In this document: piece by piece, positions 53,374-62,419 of the stretch | Position numbering within the stretch: the stretch's first letter is position 1 | Layout: the number at the start of each line of letters is the position of its first letter | NCBI RefSeq assembly: GCF_016863175.1 | Contig: NZ_BOOJ01000029.1 | Span: forward strand, 124,001 to 188,000 | Length of the DNA: 64,000 bases | Source: Paraplanobispora siamensis | GTDB taxonomy: Bacteria > Actinomycetota > Actinomycetes > Streptosporangiales > Streptosporangiaceae | Direction of reading: 5' to 3' | Translations under genes and position numbers: made by a program | Notes under the pieces: model-generated | What the model was told of the DNA's origin: nothing | The model's input: the letters and a program-made list of their open reading frames with translations, nothing else | The model's database searches: none

Positions 53374-54687
53374 TCAGGTCTCGCGGGGAACGGCCCCCGC
53401 CGGCGTCTCCCGCCCGCCCGTGAGCTCCGCCTCCCGGATCCGGGGGGCCAGCGCCAGCCCGACCGCGGTGACCGCCAGCGCCGCCACCACGTACAAGGAG
53501 ACGGCCAGAGCGGTGCCGAACGTCTCGAACAGCTGCAGGGCGATGATCGGTGCGAGCGCCCCGCCGAAGATCCCGGCCACCTGGTAGCCCATCGAGGCGC
53601 CGCTGTAGCGCAGCCGGGTGCTGAACAGCTCGGCGATGAACGCCGCCTGCGGGCCGTACATCGCGGCGTGGCAGGTCAGCGCCACGATCATGGCCAGCGC
53701 GATCATCGGGAAGGAGCCCGTCTCCAGCAGCGGGAAGAAGGCGAACACCCAGACCGCCGCGGCGATCGCTCCGCCCAGGTAGACCGGTCGCCGCCCCACC
53801 CGGTCCGACAGTGCGCCGAACATCGGGATGAGGAAGAGCTGCACCGCCGAGCCGACCAGCACCGCGTTCAGCGCCACGCTCCGGTCCAGTCCGAGGGTGT
53901 CGCTGACGTAGGAGAGGCTGTAGGTGACGAAGGTGTAGAAGGCGACGTCCACGCCGATGCGCGCCAGGAAGGCCGAGCCCAGCTCGCGCGGGTGCGTGCG
54001 CAGCACCTCCACCAGCGGCATCTTCGCCTTCCTGCCGCTCTGCTCGACCTCGGTGAACAGCGGGGACTCCACGATCCGCAGCCGGATCCACAGGCCGACG
54101 ACCACCAGCAGGCCCGACAGCAGGAACGGCACCCGCCAGCCCCAGCTCAGGAACGCCTCCTCGGGCAGCGCCGCGGACATCACCCCGAGCACCCCGGCCG
54201 CCAGCAGGTTGCCCGCGGGCACGCCGACCTGCGGCCAGCTCGCGTTGAACCCGCGTCGCTGCGGGCTGCCGTGCTCGATGGACATCAGGACGGCCCCGCC
54301 CCACTCGCCGCCCAGGCCCAGACCCTGCACGAAGCGCAGGGTCACCAGCAGCAGCGGCGCGGCGACGCCGATCGTGGCGTAGCCGGGCACCAGGCCGATG
54401 AGGAAGGTCGACATCCCCATCAGCAGCAGGGTCGCCACCAGCACGTTCTTACGGCCGACGCGGTCGCCGAAGTGGCCGGCCACGATGCCGCCCAGCGGCC
54501 TGGCGACGAACCCGACGGCGTAGGTCAGGAACGCCAGCAGCGTCCCGGTCAGCGGTTCGAAGGTGGGGAAGAAGAGCTTGTTGAAGACCAGGGCGGCGGC
54601 CGCGCCGTACAGGAAGAAGTCGTACCACTCCAGTGAGGTGCCGATCAGGCCGGCCACGATGACCCGCCTGGTCTGGGAGCCTGCCAT
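53374..54687 (-). CDS. MFS transporter, metabolite:H+ symporter (MHS) family
   Basis: 437 residues, twelve hydrophobic segments. It opens with the MHS hallmark SLEWYDFFLYG. GHFGDRVGRKNVL is the MFS loop 2-3 motif, and RFVQGLGLGGEWGG is also characteristic. MHS proteins import organic acids or betaines with protons (citrate, shikimate, proline types). The divergent GntR/FCD regulator suggests the substrate is a carboxylate that also controls it. 90-bp intergenic region with TCGTTGAAC and GTTCGATGA half-sites. Confidence 0.92.
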   Translation of the reverse strand: MAGSQTRRVIVAGLIGTSLEWYDFFLYGAAAALVFNKLFFPTFEPLTGTLLAFLTYAVGFVARPLGGIVAGHFGDRVGRKNVLVATLLLMGMSTFLIGLVPGYATIGVAAPLLLVTLRFVQGLGLGGEWGGAVLMSIEHGSPQRRGFNASWPQVGVPAGNLLAAGVLGVMSAALPEEAFLSWGWRVPFLLSGLLVVVGLWIRLRIVESPLFTEVEQSGRKAKMPLVEVLRTHPRELGSAFLARIGVDVAFYTFVTYSLSYVSDTLGLDRSVALNAVLVGSAVQLFLIPMFGALSDRVGRRPVYLGGAIAAAVWVFAFFPLLETGSFPMIALAMIVALTCHAAMYGPQAAFIAELFSTRLRYSGASMGYQVAGIFGGALAPIIALQLFETFGTALAVSLYVVAALAVTAVGLALAPRIREAELTGGRETPAGAVPRET

Positions 54688-54777
54688 CGCATTCGCTCCT
54701 TACATGGGTGACTGCACTTCAACATAAGGATCGTTGAACAATTCGACAAGGGTCATGTTCGATGATTTTGTGAAGTA

Positions 54778-55464
54778 GTGGACAACGCCGTCGCCGAACT
54801 CGAGCACGACCGCGACCGTCTCGGCCGCAGCAGCACCGCCGAGCGGGTCGCCGACATCCTGCGCGACCGGATCGCCGAAGGGTTCTTCACCCCGGGGCAG
54901 CGCCTGTCGGAGGAGGCCATCGGCGCGGCTCTCGGCGTCTCCCGCAACACCCTGCGCGAGGCCTTCCGGCTGCTGGGCCACGAGCGCCTGCTGGAGCACC
55001 GGCTCAACCGCGGGGTGTTCGTGCGCGTGCTGTCGGCCGAGGACGTGGCCGACCTCTACCGGGTGCGCCGGGTGATCGAGGGCGCCGCCGTACGGCACAG
55101 CCGCGACGCCTCATCCGCCGCGTTCGCCGCGATCCGGGACGCCGTCGCCGAGGCGGAGCGGGCCGCGCGGGAGGACCGCTGGCAGGACGTGGGCACCGCC
55201 AACATCCGCTTCCACCAGAACCTGGCCGCGCTCAACGGCAGCTCCCGCCTGGACGAGACCATGCGCCAGCTCCTGGCCGAGCTGCGCCTGGTCTTCCACG
55301 TGATGGACAACCCCCGCGCCTTCCACGAGCCGTTCGTGCCGCGCAACCGCGAGCTGCTGGAGCTGCTGGAGTCCGGCCGCGTCGAGGAGGCCGGGCGGGC
55401 ACTGGAGGTCTATCTCGGCGACGCCGAGAAGCTCCTCGTGCAGGCTTACACGCCACGGGCGTGA
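54778..55464 (+). CDS. GntR-family regulator with FCD domain
   Basis: 228 residues from GTG 54778. Winged helix at about 15-80 (AERVADILRDRIAEGFFTPG, EEAIGAALGVSRNTLREAFR). The FCD effector domain carries metal-binding His residues (RFHQNL, HEPFVPRNRE). FCD regulators respond to small organic acids. It is divergent from the MHS transporter, which it likely controls. Confidence 0.9.
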   Translation: MDNAVAELEHDRDRLGRSSTAERVADILRDRIAEGFFTPGQRLSEEAIGAALGVSRNTLREAFRLLGHERLLEHRLNRGVFVRVLSAEDVADLYRVRRVIEGAAVRHSRDASSAAFAAIRDAVAEAERAAREDRWQDVGTANIRFHQNLAALNGSSRLDETMRQLLAELRLVFHVMDNPRAFHEPFVPRNRELLELLESGRVEEAGRALEVYLGDAEKLLVQAYTPRA

Positions 55465-55559
55465 GGGACGGCAGGGCGCGCGGGGATAGGGACGGCAGGG
55501 AACGCGCGAGGCGAACGGGTCTTATTCGTGACCTCGGCGGGGTGAGTGACAATGGGCGG

Positions 55560-56753
55560 ATGACCCCATCCGTCCCTTCCATCCGCGTCATCGCCGGTCC
55601 CGGGCTGGTAGCCGACCTCCGGCTGCTCATGGAGGTCGCCGACCGGGAGTTCACCGCTCTGGGCGTGCGCGGGACGGTCTCGTCCGTCTCCGGGGTGTCC
55701 GCGCTGCGCGAGGCGCTGGCCTCGCCCGAGGTCCTGGTCGTCCTGCCGGGGCCCAGCCCCGAGGCCCGGGCCCTCATCCCGGCCCATCCCCGGGTCGTCT
55801 GGCTGGACCTCGGCAGGATCGACCCGGCCGCGGGAGCGTACGACCCCGGGGAGGGCGGTACGGCCCCGCGCCCCGCCCACCTGCACGGCCGGGGAGTGTG
55901 GGGACTGGCCTGGGCGATCCGCCACGCCGTGCACCGGCTGCGCCGGCCCGCCCGCCGGGTCGCCTACGGCCCGCACCCCGACCAGTGGGCGGAGGTACGG
56001 CTCCCGCCGGAGGCCGGGCGGGCGGAGATCGGGCGGGCGGAGATCGGGCGGGCGGAGATCGGGTGGGCGGAGGCGGCCCCGGCGCGGACCCCGCGGACGG
56101 ACGGGGACGCGGCCGCCGGGGCGGTCCCGACGGCGGTCGTGCTGCACGGCGGATACTGGCGGTCGGTCTGGGCCGCCGACCTGACCGACGCCCTCTGCAT
56201 CGATCTGGCCGAGCGCGGCTTCGCGTCCTGGAACGTGGAGTACCGCCGGCCCGACCTGCACGGGTGGGCCGCGACGACCGAGGACGTGGCGGCGGGGGTC
56301 GCCCTGGCCGCGGACGACGCGCGGGGTCCCGTCATCGTGATCGGCCACTCGGCCGGCGGCCAGCTCGCCCTGCGCGCCGCGGCCGACGACCAGCGGGTCT
56401 CCCTGGCCGTCTCCCTGGCCGGGGTGCTCGACCTGGTCGAGGGCGAGCGCAGGCACCTGAGCGCGGGCGCGGTCGCGGCCGCCCTGGGGGGATCGGCCGC
56501 CGAGGTGCCGGCCGTCTACGCCCGCTCCAGCCCGATGGAGCGCCTCCCGCTGAAGGTGCGCCAGCTCATCGTCCAGGGCGGCGGGGACGACCTCGACCTG
56601 GTCGACCTGGGCCGCCGGTACGCGCGCGCCGCCCAGGCAGCCGGAGACGAGGTGACATATCTGGAAATGTCCGGTAGCCACTTCGACGTCATCGACCCCG
56701 CCTCACCGATCTGGCGCGCGACGGCCGGGGCCGTCGCCGAGTACCGGCTGTGA
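55560..56753 (+). CDS. Kynurenine formamidase-like hydrolase fused to an N-terminal AroQ-like domain
   Basis: 397 residues from ATG 55560 (an upstream ATG gives no coding likeness). Residues about 8-110 (IRVIAGPGLVADLRLLMEVA, LVVLPGPSPEAR, RVVWLDLGRID) recall the flavodoxin-like fold of type II dehydroquinases, with catalytic residues absent. A variable linker follows (GRAEI repeats, about 153-172). The alpha/beta hydrolase half shows HGGYWRSVW, GHSAGGQ (Ser), and SGSHFDV (His). The HGGxW motif is that of kynurenine formamidases. With the dioxygenase and monooxygenase genes downstream, the role is cleavage of N-formylkynurenine. Confidence 0.75.
   Translation: MTPSVPSIRVIAGPGLVADLRLLMEVADREFTALGVRGTVSSVSGVSALREALASPEVLVVLPGPSPEARALIPAHPRVVWLDLGRIDPAAGAYDPGEGGTAPRPAHLHGRGVWGLAWAIRHAVHRLRRPARRVAYGPHPDQWAEVRLPPEAGRAEIGRAEIGRAEIGWAEAAPARTPRTDGDAAAGAVPTAVVLHGGYWRSVWAADLTDALCIDLAERGFASWNVEYRRPDLHGWAATTEDVAAGVALAADDARGPVIVIGHSAGGQLALRAAADDQRVSLAVSLAGVLDLVEGERRHLSAGAVAAALGGSAAEVPAVYARSSPMERLPLKVRQLIVQGGGDDLDLVDLGRRYARAAQAAGDEVTYLEMSGSHFDVIDPASPIWRATAGAVAEYRL
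56016..56072 (+). repeat. 15-bp repeat coding the formamidase linker
   Basis: GGGCGGGCGGAGATC at 56016, 56031 and 56046, with a shorter variant at 56061. In frame, it encodes GRAEI repeats. Copy number is likely variable. Confidence 0.85.
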
Positions 56754-56792
56754 CGGCCGCCGTCCTGACGACTGCGACGGCCGCCGTCTCTA
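56751..56792. repeat. Repeat between the formamidase and Lrp stop codons
   Basis: GACGGCCGCCGTC occurs at 56752-56764 and 56776-56788, 24 bp apart. The first copy overlaps the formamidase stop TGA (56751-56753), the second ends just before the Lrp stop. Confidence 0.75.
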
Positions 56793-57257
56793 ACGGCCGT
56801 GCCGGTCGCCGTGGTGACCGTGCTCGGCGGCGGTGAGCGGACGCCACGGCACGGGGCTGGACAGCACCATCATGCTCGACGGGTGCCCGTACGGCGCCAG
56901 CCTGTCGATCAGCTCCTCGAACGCGGTCATCGACGCCGCCGCCACCCGTAGCAGGCAGCACGTCTCCCCGGTGACCCGGTGCACCTCCAGGATCTCCGGC
57001 CAGGCCAGCGCCTGCTCGTCGCGGAGCACGCAGCGCGGGCCGTAGCACGACATCCTGATCAGCGCCGCCACGCCGCGCCCGGCCAGCGCCGGGTCCACCC
57101 GCGCGTGGTAGCCGACGATCACCCCGGACTCCTCCAGCCGCCGCACCCGCTCGGCCACCGCCGGGGCCGACAGGTGCACCCGCCGGGACAGTTCGCTGTA
57201 GGACAGGCGCGCGTCGGCCTGCAGTTCGGCGAGCAGTGCCCAGTCCATCGCGTCCAT
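56790..57257 (-). CDS. Lrp/AsnC-family regulator
   Basis: 155 residues from the ATG at 57257 (GGAG eight bases upstream). N-terminal helix-turn-helix (LLAELQADARLSYSELSRRV, LSAPAVAERVRRLEESGVI) and a RAM ligand domain (EVHRVTGETCCLLRVAAASM). Lrp-type regulators sense amino acids such as tryptophan or kynurenine; the divergent tryptophan dioxygenase is the natural target. The spacer to it holds AT-rich stretches likely to bind the octamer. Confidence 0.88.
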   Translation of the reverse strand: MDAMDWALLAELQADARLSYSELSRRVHLSAPAVAERVRRLEESGVIVGYHARVDPALAGRGVAALIRMSCYGPRCVLRDEQALAWPEILEVHRVTGETCCLLRVAAASMTAFEELIDRLAPYGHPSSMMVLSSPVPWRPLTAAEHGHHGDRHGR

Positions 57258-57394
57258 CGTCACACTCCGTCATTCCGTAACCGGTGAGGGCCCGGGGCTT
57301 AACGAACTCAAGGTCATCAGCAAAATCACCTTTGTTGCATTATTTCCGCATGAGTCAATTAGGACCACTATGGAAGGGGACAAAGGAGAGGCAA

Positions 57395-58249
57395 GTGAGC
57401 AATATCCGGCAGCGCACCGAACGGGAGCGGGCCGAACGGGCCAGGGCCAACCAGGGCCTGCCCACCCTCGGATTCGACTCCGCCACGCCGTACGACGACT
57501 ACGTGGGCACGGCCACCCTGCACCGGCTCCAGCACACCGTCACCGACAGCCCGGAGGAGCTCGCGTTCCTGGTCACCACCCAGGTGATGGAGCTCTACTT
57601 CGGCCTGCTGAAGTCGGAGTGGCGCCTGGCCCAGGGGCAGCTCGACGATGACGACGCCACCGCCGCGATCACGACGATCAAGCGCACGGTCCGGCACTTC
57701 GAGGCCCTCAACGCCGCGTGGGCGTCACTGAGCTGGCTGACCCCCGCGCAGTTCAACCAGTTCCGCGACGCGCTGGGCGAGGCGTCGGGCTTCCAGTCGG
57801 CCTCCTACCGCCACGTGGAGTTCCTGCTCGGCAACAAGTCCGAGGCGCTCATCCGCCCGCACCGCCGCAACGCCGAGGCCTACGCCGAACTGGTGGAGGC
57901 GCTGTCCCGGCCGAGCCTGTACGACTCGGTGCTGGCCTTCCTGGCCCGCGCCGGGCACGCGGTGCCCCGGGAGGTCCTCGAACGGGACTTCTCGGCCGAG
58001 TACCAGCCCGATCCCCGGGTGGAGGCGGTCTGGGTGCAGGTGTACGGCGGGCCGCTCGCGCCGCTGGCCGAGGCGCTCACCGACCTGGCCGAGCAGTTCT
58101 CCGACTGGCGCTACCGGCACCTGATGGCGGTGCGCCGCTCGATGGGCGGCAAGCCCGGCTCTGGTGGATCCAGCGGGCTGAGCTGGCTGGAGCGGAGCAT
58201 GCGACGCGAGATCTTCCCCGAGCTCTGGACGGCACGCACACTCATGTGA
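57395..58249 (+). CDS. Tryptophan 2,3-dioxygenase
   Basis: 284 residues from GTG 57395, chosen for AAGGAGAGG right upstream; upstream starts lack this. Haem enzyme that opens the indole ring to N-formylkynurenine. His242 in WRYRHLMAVRR should be the haem ligand, and FRDALGEASGFQSASYR is the substrate-carboxylate segment. The distal His of the best-studied enzymes (QHQ motif) is Thr62 here (TTQVMELYF). The C-terminal GGKPGSGGSSG loop is kept. Gap to the monooxygenase gene is 9 bp, so an operon is likely. Trp-linked Lrp gene is divergent. Confidence 0.88.
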   Translation: MSNIRQRTERERAERARANQGLPTLGFDSATPYDDYVGTATLHRLQHTVTDSPEELAFLVTTQVMELYFGLLKSEWRLAQGQLDDDDATAAITTIKRTVRHFEALNAAWASLSWLTPAQFNQFRDALGEASGFQSASYRHVEFLLGNKSEALIRPHRRNAEAYAELVEALSRPSLYDSVLAFLARAGHAVPREVLERDFSAEYQPDPRVEAVWVQVYGGPLAPLAEALTDLAEQFSDWRYRHLMAVRRSMGGKPGSGGSSGLSWLERSMRREIFPELWTARTLM

Positions 58250-58258
58250 GGTGGCAGA

Positions 58259-59731
58259 GTGGACGCTCCCCCCGAGAGGTCCGCCGAGAGCACTCCCCCC
58301 GGCACCGGCGCCGCGGACGTTCCCCCCGGCGCCCCCGCCGAGACGGCCCCCGCCGAGGTGGCCGTCGTCGGCGCCGGCCTGGTCGGCTGCCTGACCGCCT
58401 GCTTCCTTGCCCGCCGGGGGCACGCGGTGACGCTCTACGAGCGGCGGCCCGACCCGCGTGAGGCGGGGGCGGAGCGGGGCCGGTCGATCAATCTGGCGAT
58501 CTCGGAGCGGGGCCTGGACGCGCTGCGCCGGGTCGGCCTGGACGAGACCGTGCTCAAGGCCGCGCTGCCGATGCCCGGCCGGATGATGCACGCCGCCGAC
58601 GGCACCCTCAGTTTCCAGCCCTACAGCGCCGACGGCCGCCGGGCGATCAACTCCATCAGCCGCTCCGCGCTGAACCGCACGCTGCTGGAGGCGGTGGACG
58701 CCCTGCCGGGGACGCGGCTGCGCTTCCGGCACCGGCTGAGCGCCCTCGACCCCGACACCGGCGCGATGGAGTTCGCCACCCACGGCGGGACGGTCACCGC
58801 CGTCTCACCGGTGATCCTCGGCGCGGACGGTGCGGGCAGCGCGGTACGGGCCCAGTTGCAGACCCGGCCCGGATTCGACCTGCACCAGGAGTACCTGGAC
58901 TACGGATACAAGGAGCTCACCATCCCGGCCAGGGGCGGGGACTTCGCCCTGGACCCGGGCGCGCTGCACATCTGGCCGCGCGGCCGGTCCATGATGATCG
59001 CCCTGCCCAACCCGGACCGCTCCTTCACCTGCACGCTGTTCTGGCCGCATCGGCAGCTCACCGCGCTGGACACCCCGGAGAAGGTCACGGCGCACTTCGC
59101 CGAGCACTATCCCGACGCCCGCGCGCTCATCCCGGACCTGGCGGCCGACTACGCCCTCAACCCGATCGGCCACCTGGTCACCGTCCGGTGCGCGCCCTGG
59201 ACGGTCCGCGGCAGGGCCGCCATGGTCGGGCTCATCGGCGACGCGGCCCACGCGATCGTCCCGTTCTACGGCCAGGGCGCCAACTGCGGCTTCGAGGACT
59301 GCGTCGAGCTGGACCGCTGCCTGGCGGAGACCGGCGACGACTACGCCGCGGCGCTGGCGCTGTACGAGAGCCGCCGCAAGGTCAACGCCGACACGATCGC
59401 CCGCCTGGCCCTGGACAACTTCGTCGAGATGCGCGACAAGGTCGCCTCCCGCGCCTTCCTGGCCCGCAAGCGCGCCGAGCACGCGCTGGAACGCGCCCTG
59501 CCGGGACGCTACGTCTCGCGCTACGAGCTGATCTCCTTCAGCACGGTCCCGTACGCCGACGTCGAGCGCCGCATGGCCCGCCAGCGCCGCTGGACCGCCG
59601 CCGCGACCCTCACCGGGACCCTCACCGCGGCGGGCGCCGCCCTGGGAGCCGGGGCCCTGCTGCGCCGGTGGCGCGGGCCTGTCACGCCCGCGGCGCGGTC
59701 ACGGGGGAGCAGGCCCGCAGGGCGGCGGTGA
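58259..59731 (+). CDS. kmo: Kynurenine 3-monooxygenase
   Basis: 490 residues from GTG 58259. FAD-binding VVGAGLVGCL begins near residue 35, after a Pro/Ala-rich lead. GRSINLAISERGLDALR (about 78-94) and GDAAHAIVPFYGQGANCGFE (about 324-343) are family hallmarks. A hydrophobic C-terminal segment (AATLTGTLTAAGAALGAGAL) recalls the membrane tail of the eukaryotic enzyme. It hydroxylates kynurenine with NADPH and O2. It is cotranscribed with the dioxygenase. Kynureninase is not in the window, so the product may leave for 3-hydroxykynurenine use elsewhere. Confidence 0.9.
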   Translation: MDAPPERSAESTPPGTGAADVPPGAPAETAPAEVAVVGAGLVGCLTACFLARRGHAVTLYERRPDPREAGAERGRSINLAISERGLDALRRVGLDETVLKAALPMPGRMMHAADGTLSFQPYSADGRRAINSISRSALNRTLLEAVDALPGTRLRFRHRLSALDPDTGAMEFATHGGTVTAVSPVILGADGAGSAVRAQLQTRPGFDLHQEYLDYGYKELTIPARGGDFALDPGALHIWPRGRSMMIALPNPDRSFTCTLFWPHRQLTALDTPEKVTAHFAEHYPDARALIPDLAADYALNPIGHLVTVRCAPWTVRGRAAMVGLIGDAAHAIVPFYGQGANCGFEDCVELDRCLAETGDDYAAALALYESRRKVNADTIARLALDNFVEMRDKVASRAFLARKRAEHALERALPGRYVSRYELISFSTVPYADVERRMARQRRWTAAATLTGTLTAAGAALGAGALLRRWRGPVTPAARSRGSRPAGRR

Positions 59732-60578
59732 ACGCGGCGATCGCGGGGTGGCCGGCGGCTCCGCGGCGGAAGGCGACGAGGGTACGGCGGCGCATGGGCA
59801 ACGGGGTGAGCCGGACGCCGCCGGGCGGGTCGGCCGCGCCGAACTCCGGCACCAGCGCCACCCCCTGGCCCACCGCGACCATCGCCAGGACCGTGCCGAA
59901 GTCGTCGACGTGATGGCGGACCCTGGGGGCGAACCCGGCGGCCTGACAGGCCCGCACGGTCATCGCATGGCAGAGCGTGCCCGGCGTGGACAGGATCCAC
60001 GGCTCGTCCCGGCAACCCGCGAGCGCGTCCCCGACCCCGCCTGCGGATGCGGGGGTGGCGAGATACATGGGTTCGTCGAGGAGGGGGAGGGTGTCCAGGG
60101 CGAGGTCGGGGGCGGCGGGGACGAAGTCGTACTCGTGGACCAGGGCCACGTCCAGGTCGCCGGTGCGCAGGCGGGGGGCGACCTCGGCGGGGTCGAGCTC
60201 CTCGACCATCGGCTCCAGCGCCGGATGCTCCCCGGCCAGGGCTGCCAGGGCCGGGGGCAGCAGGACGCGGGTGGCCGTGGGGAAGGCGCCGATCCGCAAG
60301 GTGCCGGTCAGCCCGGTCCGGGCGGCGGCCAGCTCCGCCGCGGCCTGCTCCAGGCGTTCGAGCACGGCCTCGGCATGCCCGACCAGCGCGATCCCCGCCG
60401 GGGTCAGCGCCACCCGGCGGCCGGTGCGCTCCAGCAGCGCCACCCCGGCCTCCCGCTCCAGGGCGGCCAGCTGCTGGGAGACCGCCGACGGGGTGAACGT
60501 CAGGGCCTCGGCCACCGCGGCGATCGTGCCCCGGCGGGAGAGTTCGCGCAGGAGGCGGAGGCGTCGAACGTCGAGCAT
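59682..60578 (-). CDS. LysR-family regulator
   Basis: 298 residues. N-terminal winged helix (LRLLRELSRRGTIAAVAEAL, PSAVSQQLAALEREAG) and a periplasmic-binding-like effector domain. It overlaps the kmo 3' end by 50 bp tail to tail and is 72 bp from the divergent DapA-family gene, which it probably controls. The overlap means the two coding ends constrain each other. Confidence 0.9.
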   Translation of the reverse strand: MLDVRRLRLLRELSRRGTIAAVAEALTFTPSAVSQQLAALEREAGVALLERTGRRVALTPAGIALVGHAEAVLERLEQAAAELAAARTGLTGTLRIGAFPTATRVLLPPALAALAGEHPALEPMVEELDPAEVAPRLRTGDLDVALVHEYDFVPAAPDLALDTLPLLDEPMYLATPASAGGVGDALAGCRDEPWILSTPGTLCHAMTVRACQAAGFAPRVRHHVDDFGTVLAMVAVGQGVALVPEFGAADPPGGVRLTPLPMRRRTLVAFRRGAAGHPAIAAFTAALRACSPVTAPRA

Positions 60579-60650
60579 CAGATCAGCTTAACGTTTTCGG
60601 CAGGAACGCGAACTGGACCTGCAGGGTCGGAGGCCGCCAGGCTCGGAGGC

Positions 60651-61517
60651 ATGAACCTCTCCGGTGTCCACGTTCCCATGATCACTCCCTTCGCCGAGAC
60701 CGGCGAGATCGCCACCGAAGCGCTGGAAGCCCTGGCGCACGCCGTACTCGACGACGGAGCGGCCGGGCTGGTCGCACTCGGCACCACCGCCGAGGTCGTC
60801 ACCCTCACGGAGAAGGAGCGCCGCGCGGTCGTCGAGATCTGCGGCCGGGCCTGCCGGGAGCACGGGGCGACGCTGACCGTCGGGGCCGGATCGGCTGGCA
60901 CGCGCGCTTCGATCGAGGCGCTGCGCGCCCTGGAGGGCGAGGCCGACGCCGCGCTGGTCACCGTGCCGTCGTTCGTCCGCCCGTCCGAGGCCGGGGTCCT
61001 GGCCCACTTCACCGCGCTGGCCGAGCGGAGCCCGGTGCCGCTGGTCGTCTACAACATCCCCTACCGGACCGGTCAGTCCGTGGGCGCCGCCACGATGCGC
61101 AGGATCGGCGAGCTGCCCATGGTCGCCGGGGTCAAGCACGCGGTGGGCGGCGTCGACGCCGACACCGTCGCCCTGCTGGCCGACCCGCCCGCGGACTTCG
61201 CGATCCTCGCCGGGGACGATCCGTTCCTCTCCGCGATGCTCGCCCTGGGCGCCCCCGGCGGCATCGTCGCCTCCGCCCACCTGCGCACCGCCCGCTTCAC
61301 CGAGCTGGCCGGGGCCTGGCGGGCCGGAGACGTCGTCCGCGCCCGCGCGCTCGGCCACCGCCTGTCGGTCATGTCGGCGGCGCTGTTCGCCGAGCCCAAC
61401 CCGACCGTGCTCAAGGGCGTGCTGCACGCTCAGGGCCGCATCCCCACCCCGGCGGTACGGCTGCCGCTCCTGCCCGCCCGCGCGGAGTCCGTCGAGGCGG
61501 TCCTGCGGCTGCTGTGA
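60651..61517 (+). CDS. DapA-family (dihydrodipicolinate synthase-like) aldolase or lyase
   Basis: 288 residues from ATG 60651, with GGAGG directly upstream. TIM barrel with the family sites LGTTAEVVTLT (Thr-Thr), VVYNIPYRTG (Tyr) and AGVKHA (Schiff-base Lys near residue 159). In this place it could be true dapA, but a second copy for catabolism of a keto acid is equally likely because the gene has its own LysR regulator. Substrate open. Confidence 0.85.
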   Translation: MNLSGVHVPMITPFAETGEIATEALEALAHAVLDDGAAGLVALGTTAEVVTLTEKERRAVVEICGRACREHGATLTVGAGSAGTRASIEALRALEGEADAALVTVPSFVRPSEAGVLAHFTALAERSPVPLVVYNIPYRTGQSVGAATMRRIGELPMVAGVKHAVGGVDADTVALLADPPADFAILAGDDPFLSAMLALGAPGGIVASAHLRTARFTELAGAWRAGDVVRARALGHRLSVMSAALFAEPNPTVLKGVLHAQGRIPTPAVRLPLLPARAESVEAVLRLL

Positions 61518-61553
61518 GCGCGGGCCCGGTGCCTCGGCGATCCCGTGACCGCG

Positions 61554-62381
61554 TCAGATCCGTCCGCCCGGGGCCGGGACCTGGCAGCCGGGACACCAGA
61601 AGAGGTTGCGGCCGACGAGCGCCTCGGTGCGCACCTCGTTCTCGCACACCAGGCACGGCATGCCCGAGCGGCGGTAGACGTAGACCTCGCCGCCGTGGTC
61701 GTCCACCCGGGGCGGGCGGCCCATCGCCTCGGGCGTGTGCTCGGGCCGTACCGTGTCGATCCTGCCCACCCGCACGCCGTCCCGCATGAGGACCACCAGG
61801 TCGGCCCAGATCGCCTCCCACTGCTCGCGGGTCAGCTCCCGGCCCGGCGTGGCCGGTGCGACGCCCTGCCGGAACAGCACCTCGGCCCGGTAGATGTTGC
61901 CCACCCCCGCCACCACCGACTGGTCCATCAGCAGGGCGGCGACGGAGGTGCGGCTGCGGGAGATCCGCCGCCAGGCGAGATCGGGGTCGGCGTCGGCGCG
62001 CAGCGGGTCGGGGCCGAGGCGGGCGTGCAGGGTCTTGACCTCGTCGGGCTCCAGCAGCTCGCAGGTGTTGGGGCCGCGCAGGTCGGCGTAGTGCCCGTCG
62101 CCGGTCAGGCGCAGCCGGACCTCGCCGACGGGGGCGGGCGCCGGAGTGGGGGCGAAGGTGTACTTGCCGTAGATGCCCAGGTGGACGTGGAGCCAGCGAT
62201 CGTCGTCGAAGCCGAGCAGCAGGTGCTTGCCGTGCGCGTCGGCCTCGCGCAGCACCCGGCCGTCGATCCGCCCGGCCCCGGCGGCGAACCTGCCCTGGGG
62301 GCTCTCGGCGCGGAGGGTACGGCCGGCGAACAGCCGCCGGTGCTCGGCGGCCAGGCGGTGGATGGTGTGTCCTTCGGGCAT
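61554..62381 (-). CDS. Formamidopyrimidine/endonuclease VIII-type DNA glycosylase
   Basis: 275 residues. The start PEGHTIHRLAAEH gives the catalytic Pro1 (after Met removal) and Glu. Lys in ADAHGKHLLLGF is the beta-hairpin Lys, MDQSVVAGVGNIYRAEVLF is the H2TH helix, and CLVCENEV and CPGCQVP form the C-terminal zinc finger. It removes oxidised bases and cuts the strand. The PEG (not PEL) start fits Nei-like enzymes of actinobacteria. Confidence 0.9.
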   Translation of the reverse strand: MPEGHTIHRLAAEHRRLFAGRTLRAESPQGRFAAGAGRIDGRVLREADAHGKHLLLGFDDDRWLHVHLGIYGKYTFAPTPAPAPVGEVRLRLTGDGHYADLRGPNTCELLEPDEVKTLHARLGPDPLRADADPDLAWRRISRSRTSVAALLMDQSVVAGVGNIYRAEVLFRQGVAPATPGRELTREQWEAIWADLVVLMRDGVRVGRIDTVRPEHTPEAMGRPPRVDDHGGEVYVYRRSGMPCLVCENEVRTEALVGRNLFWCPGCQVPAPGGRI

Positions 62382-62419
62382 GGTGCAGGTTATCCGGTCT
62401 GCCGGTGCTGTCTGATTTG

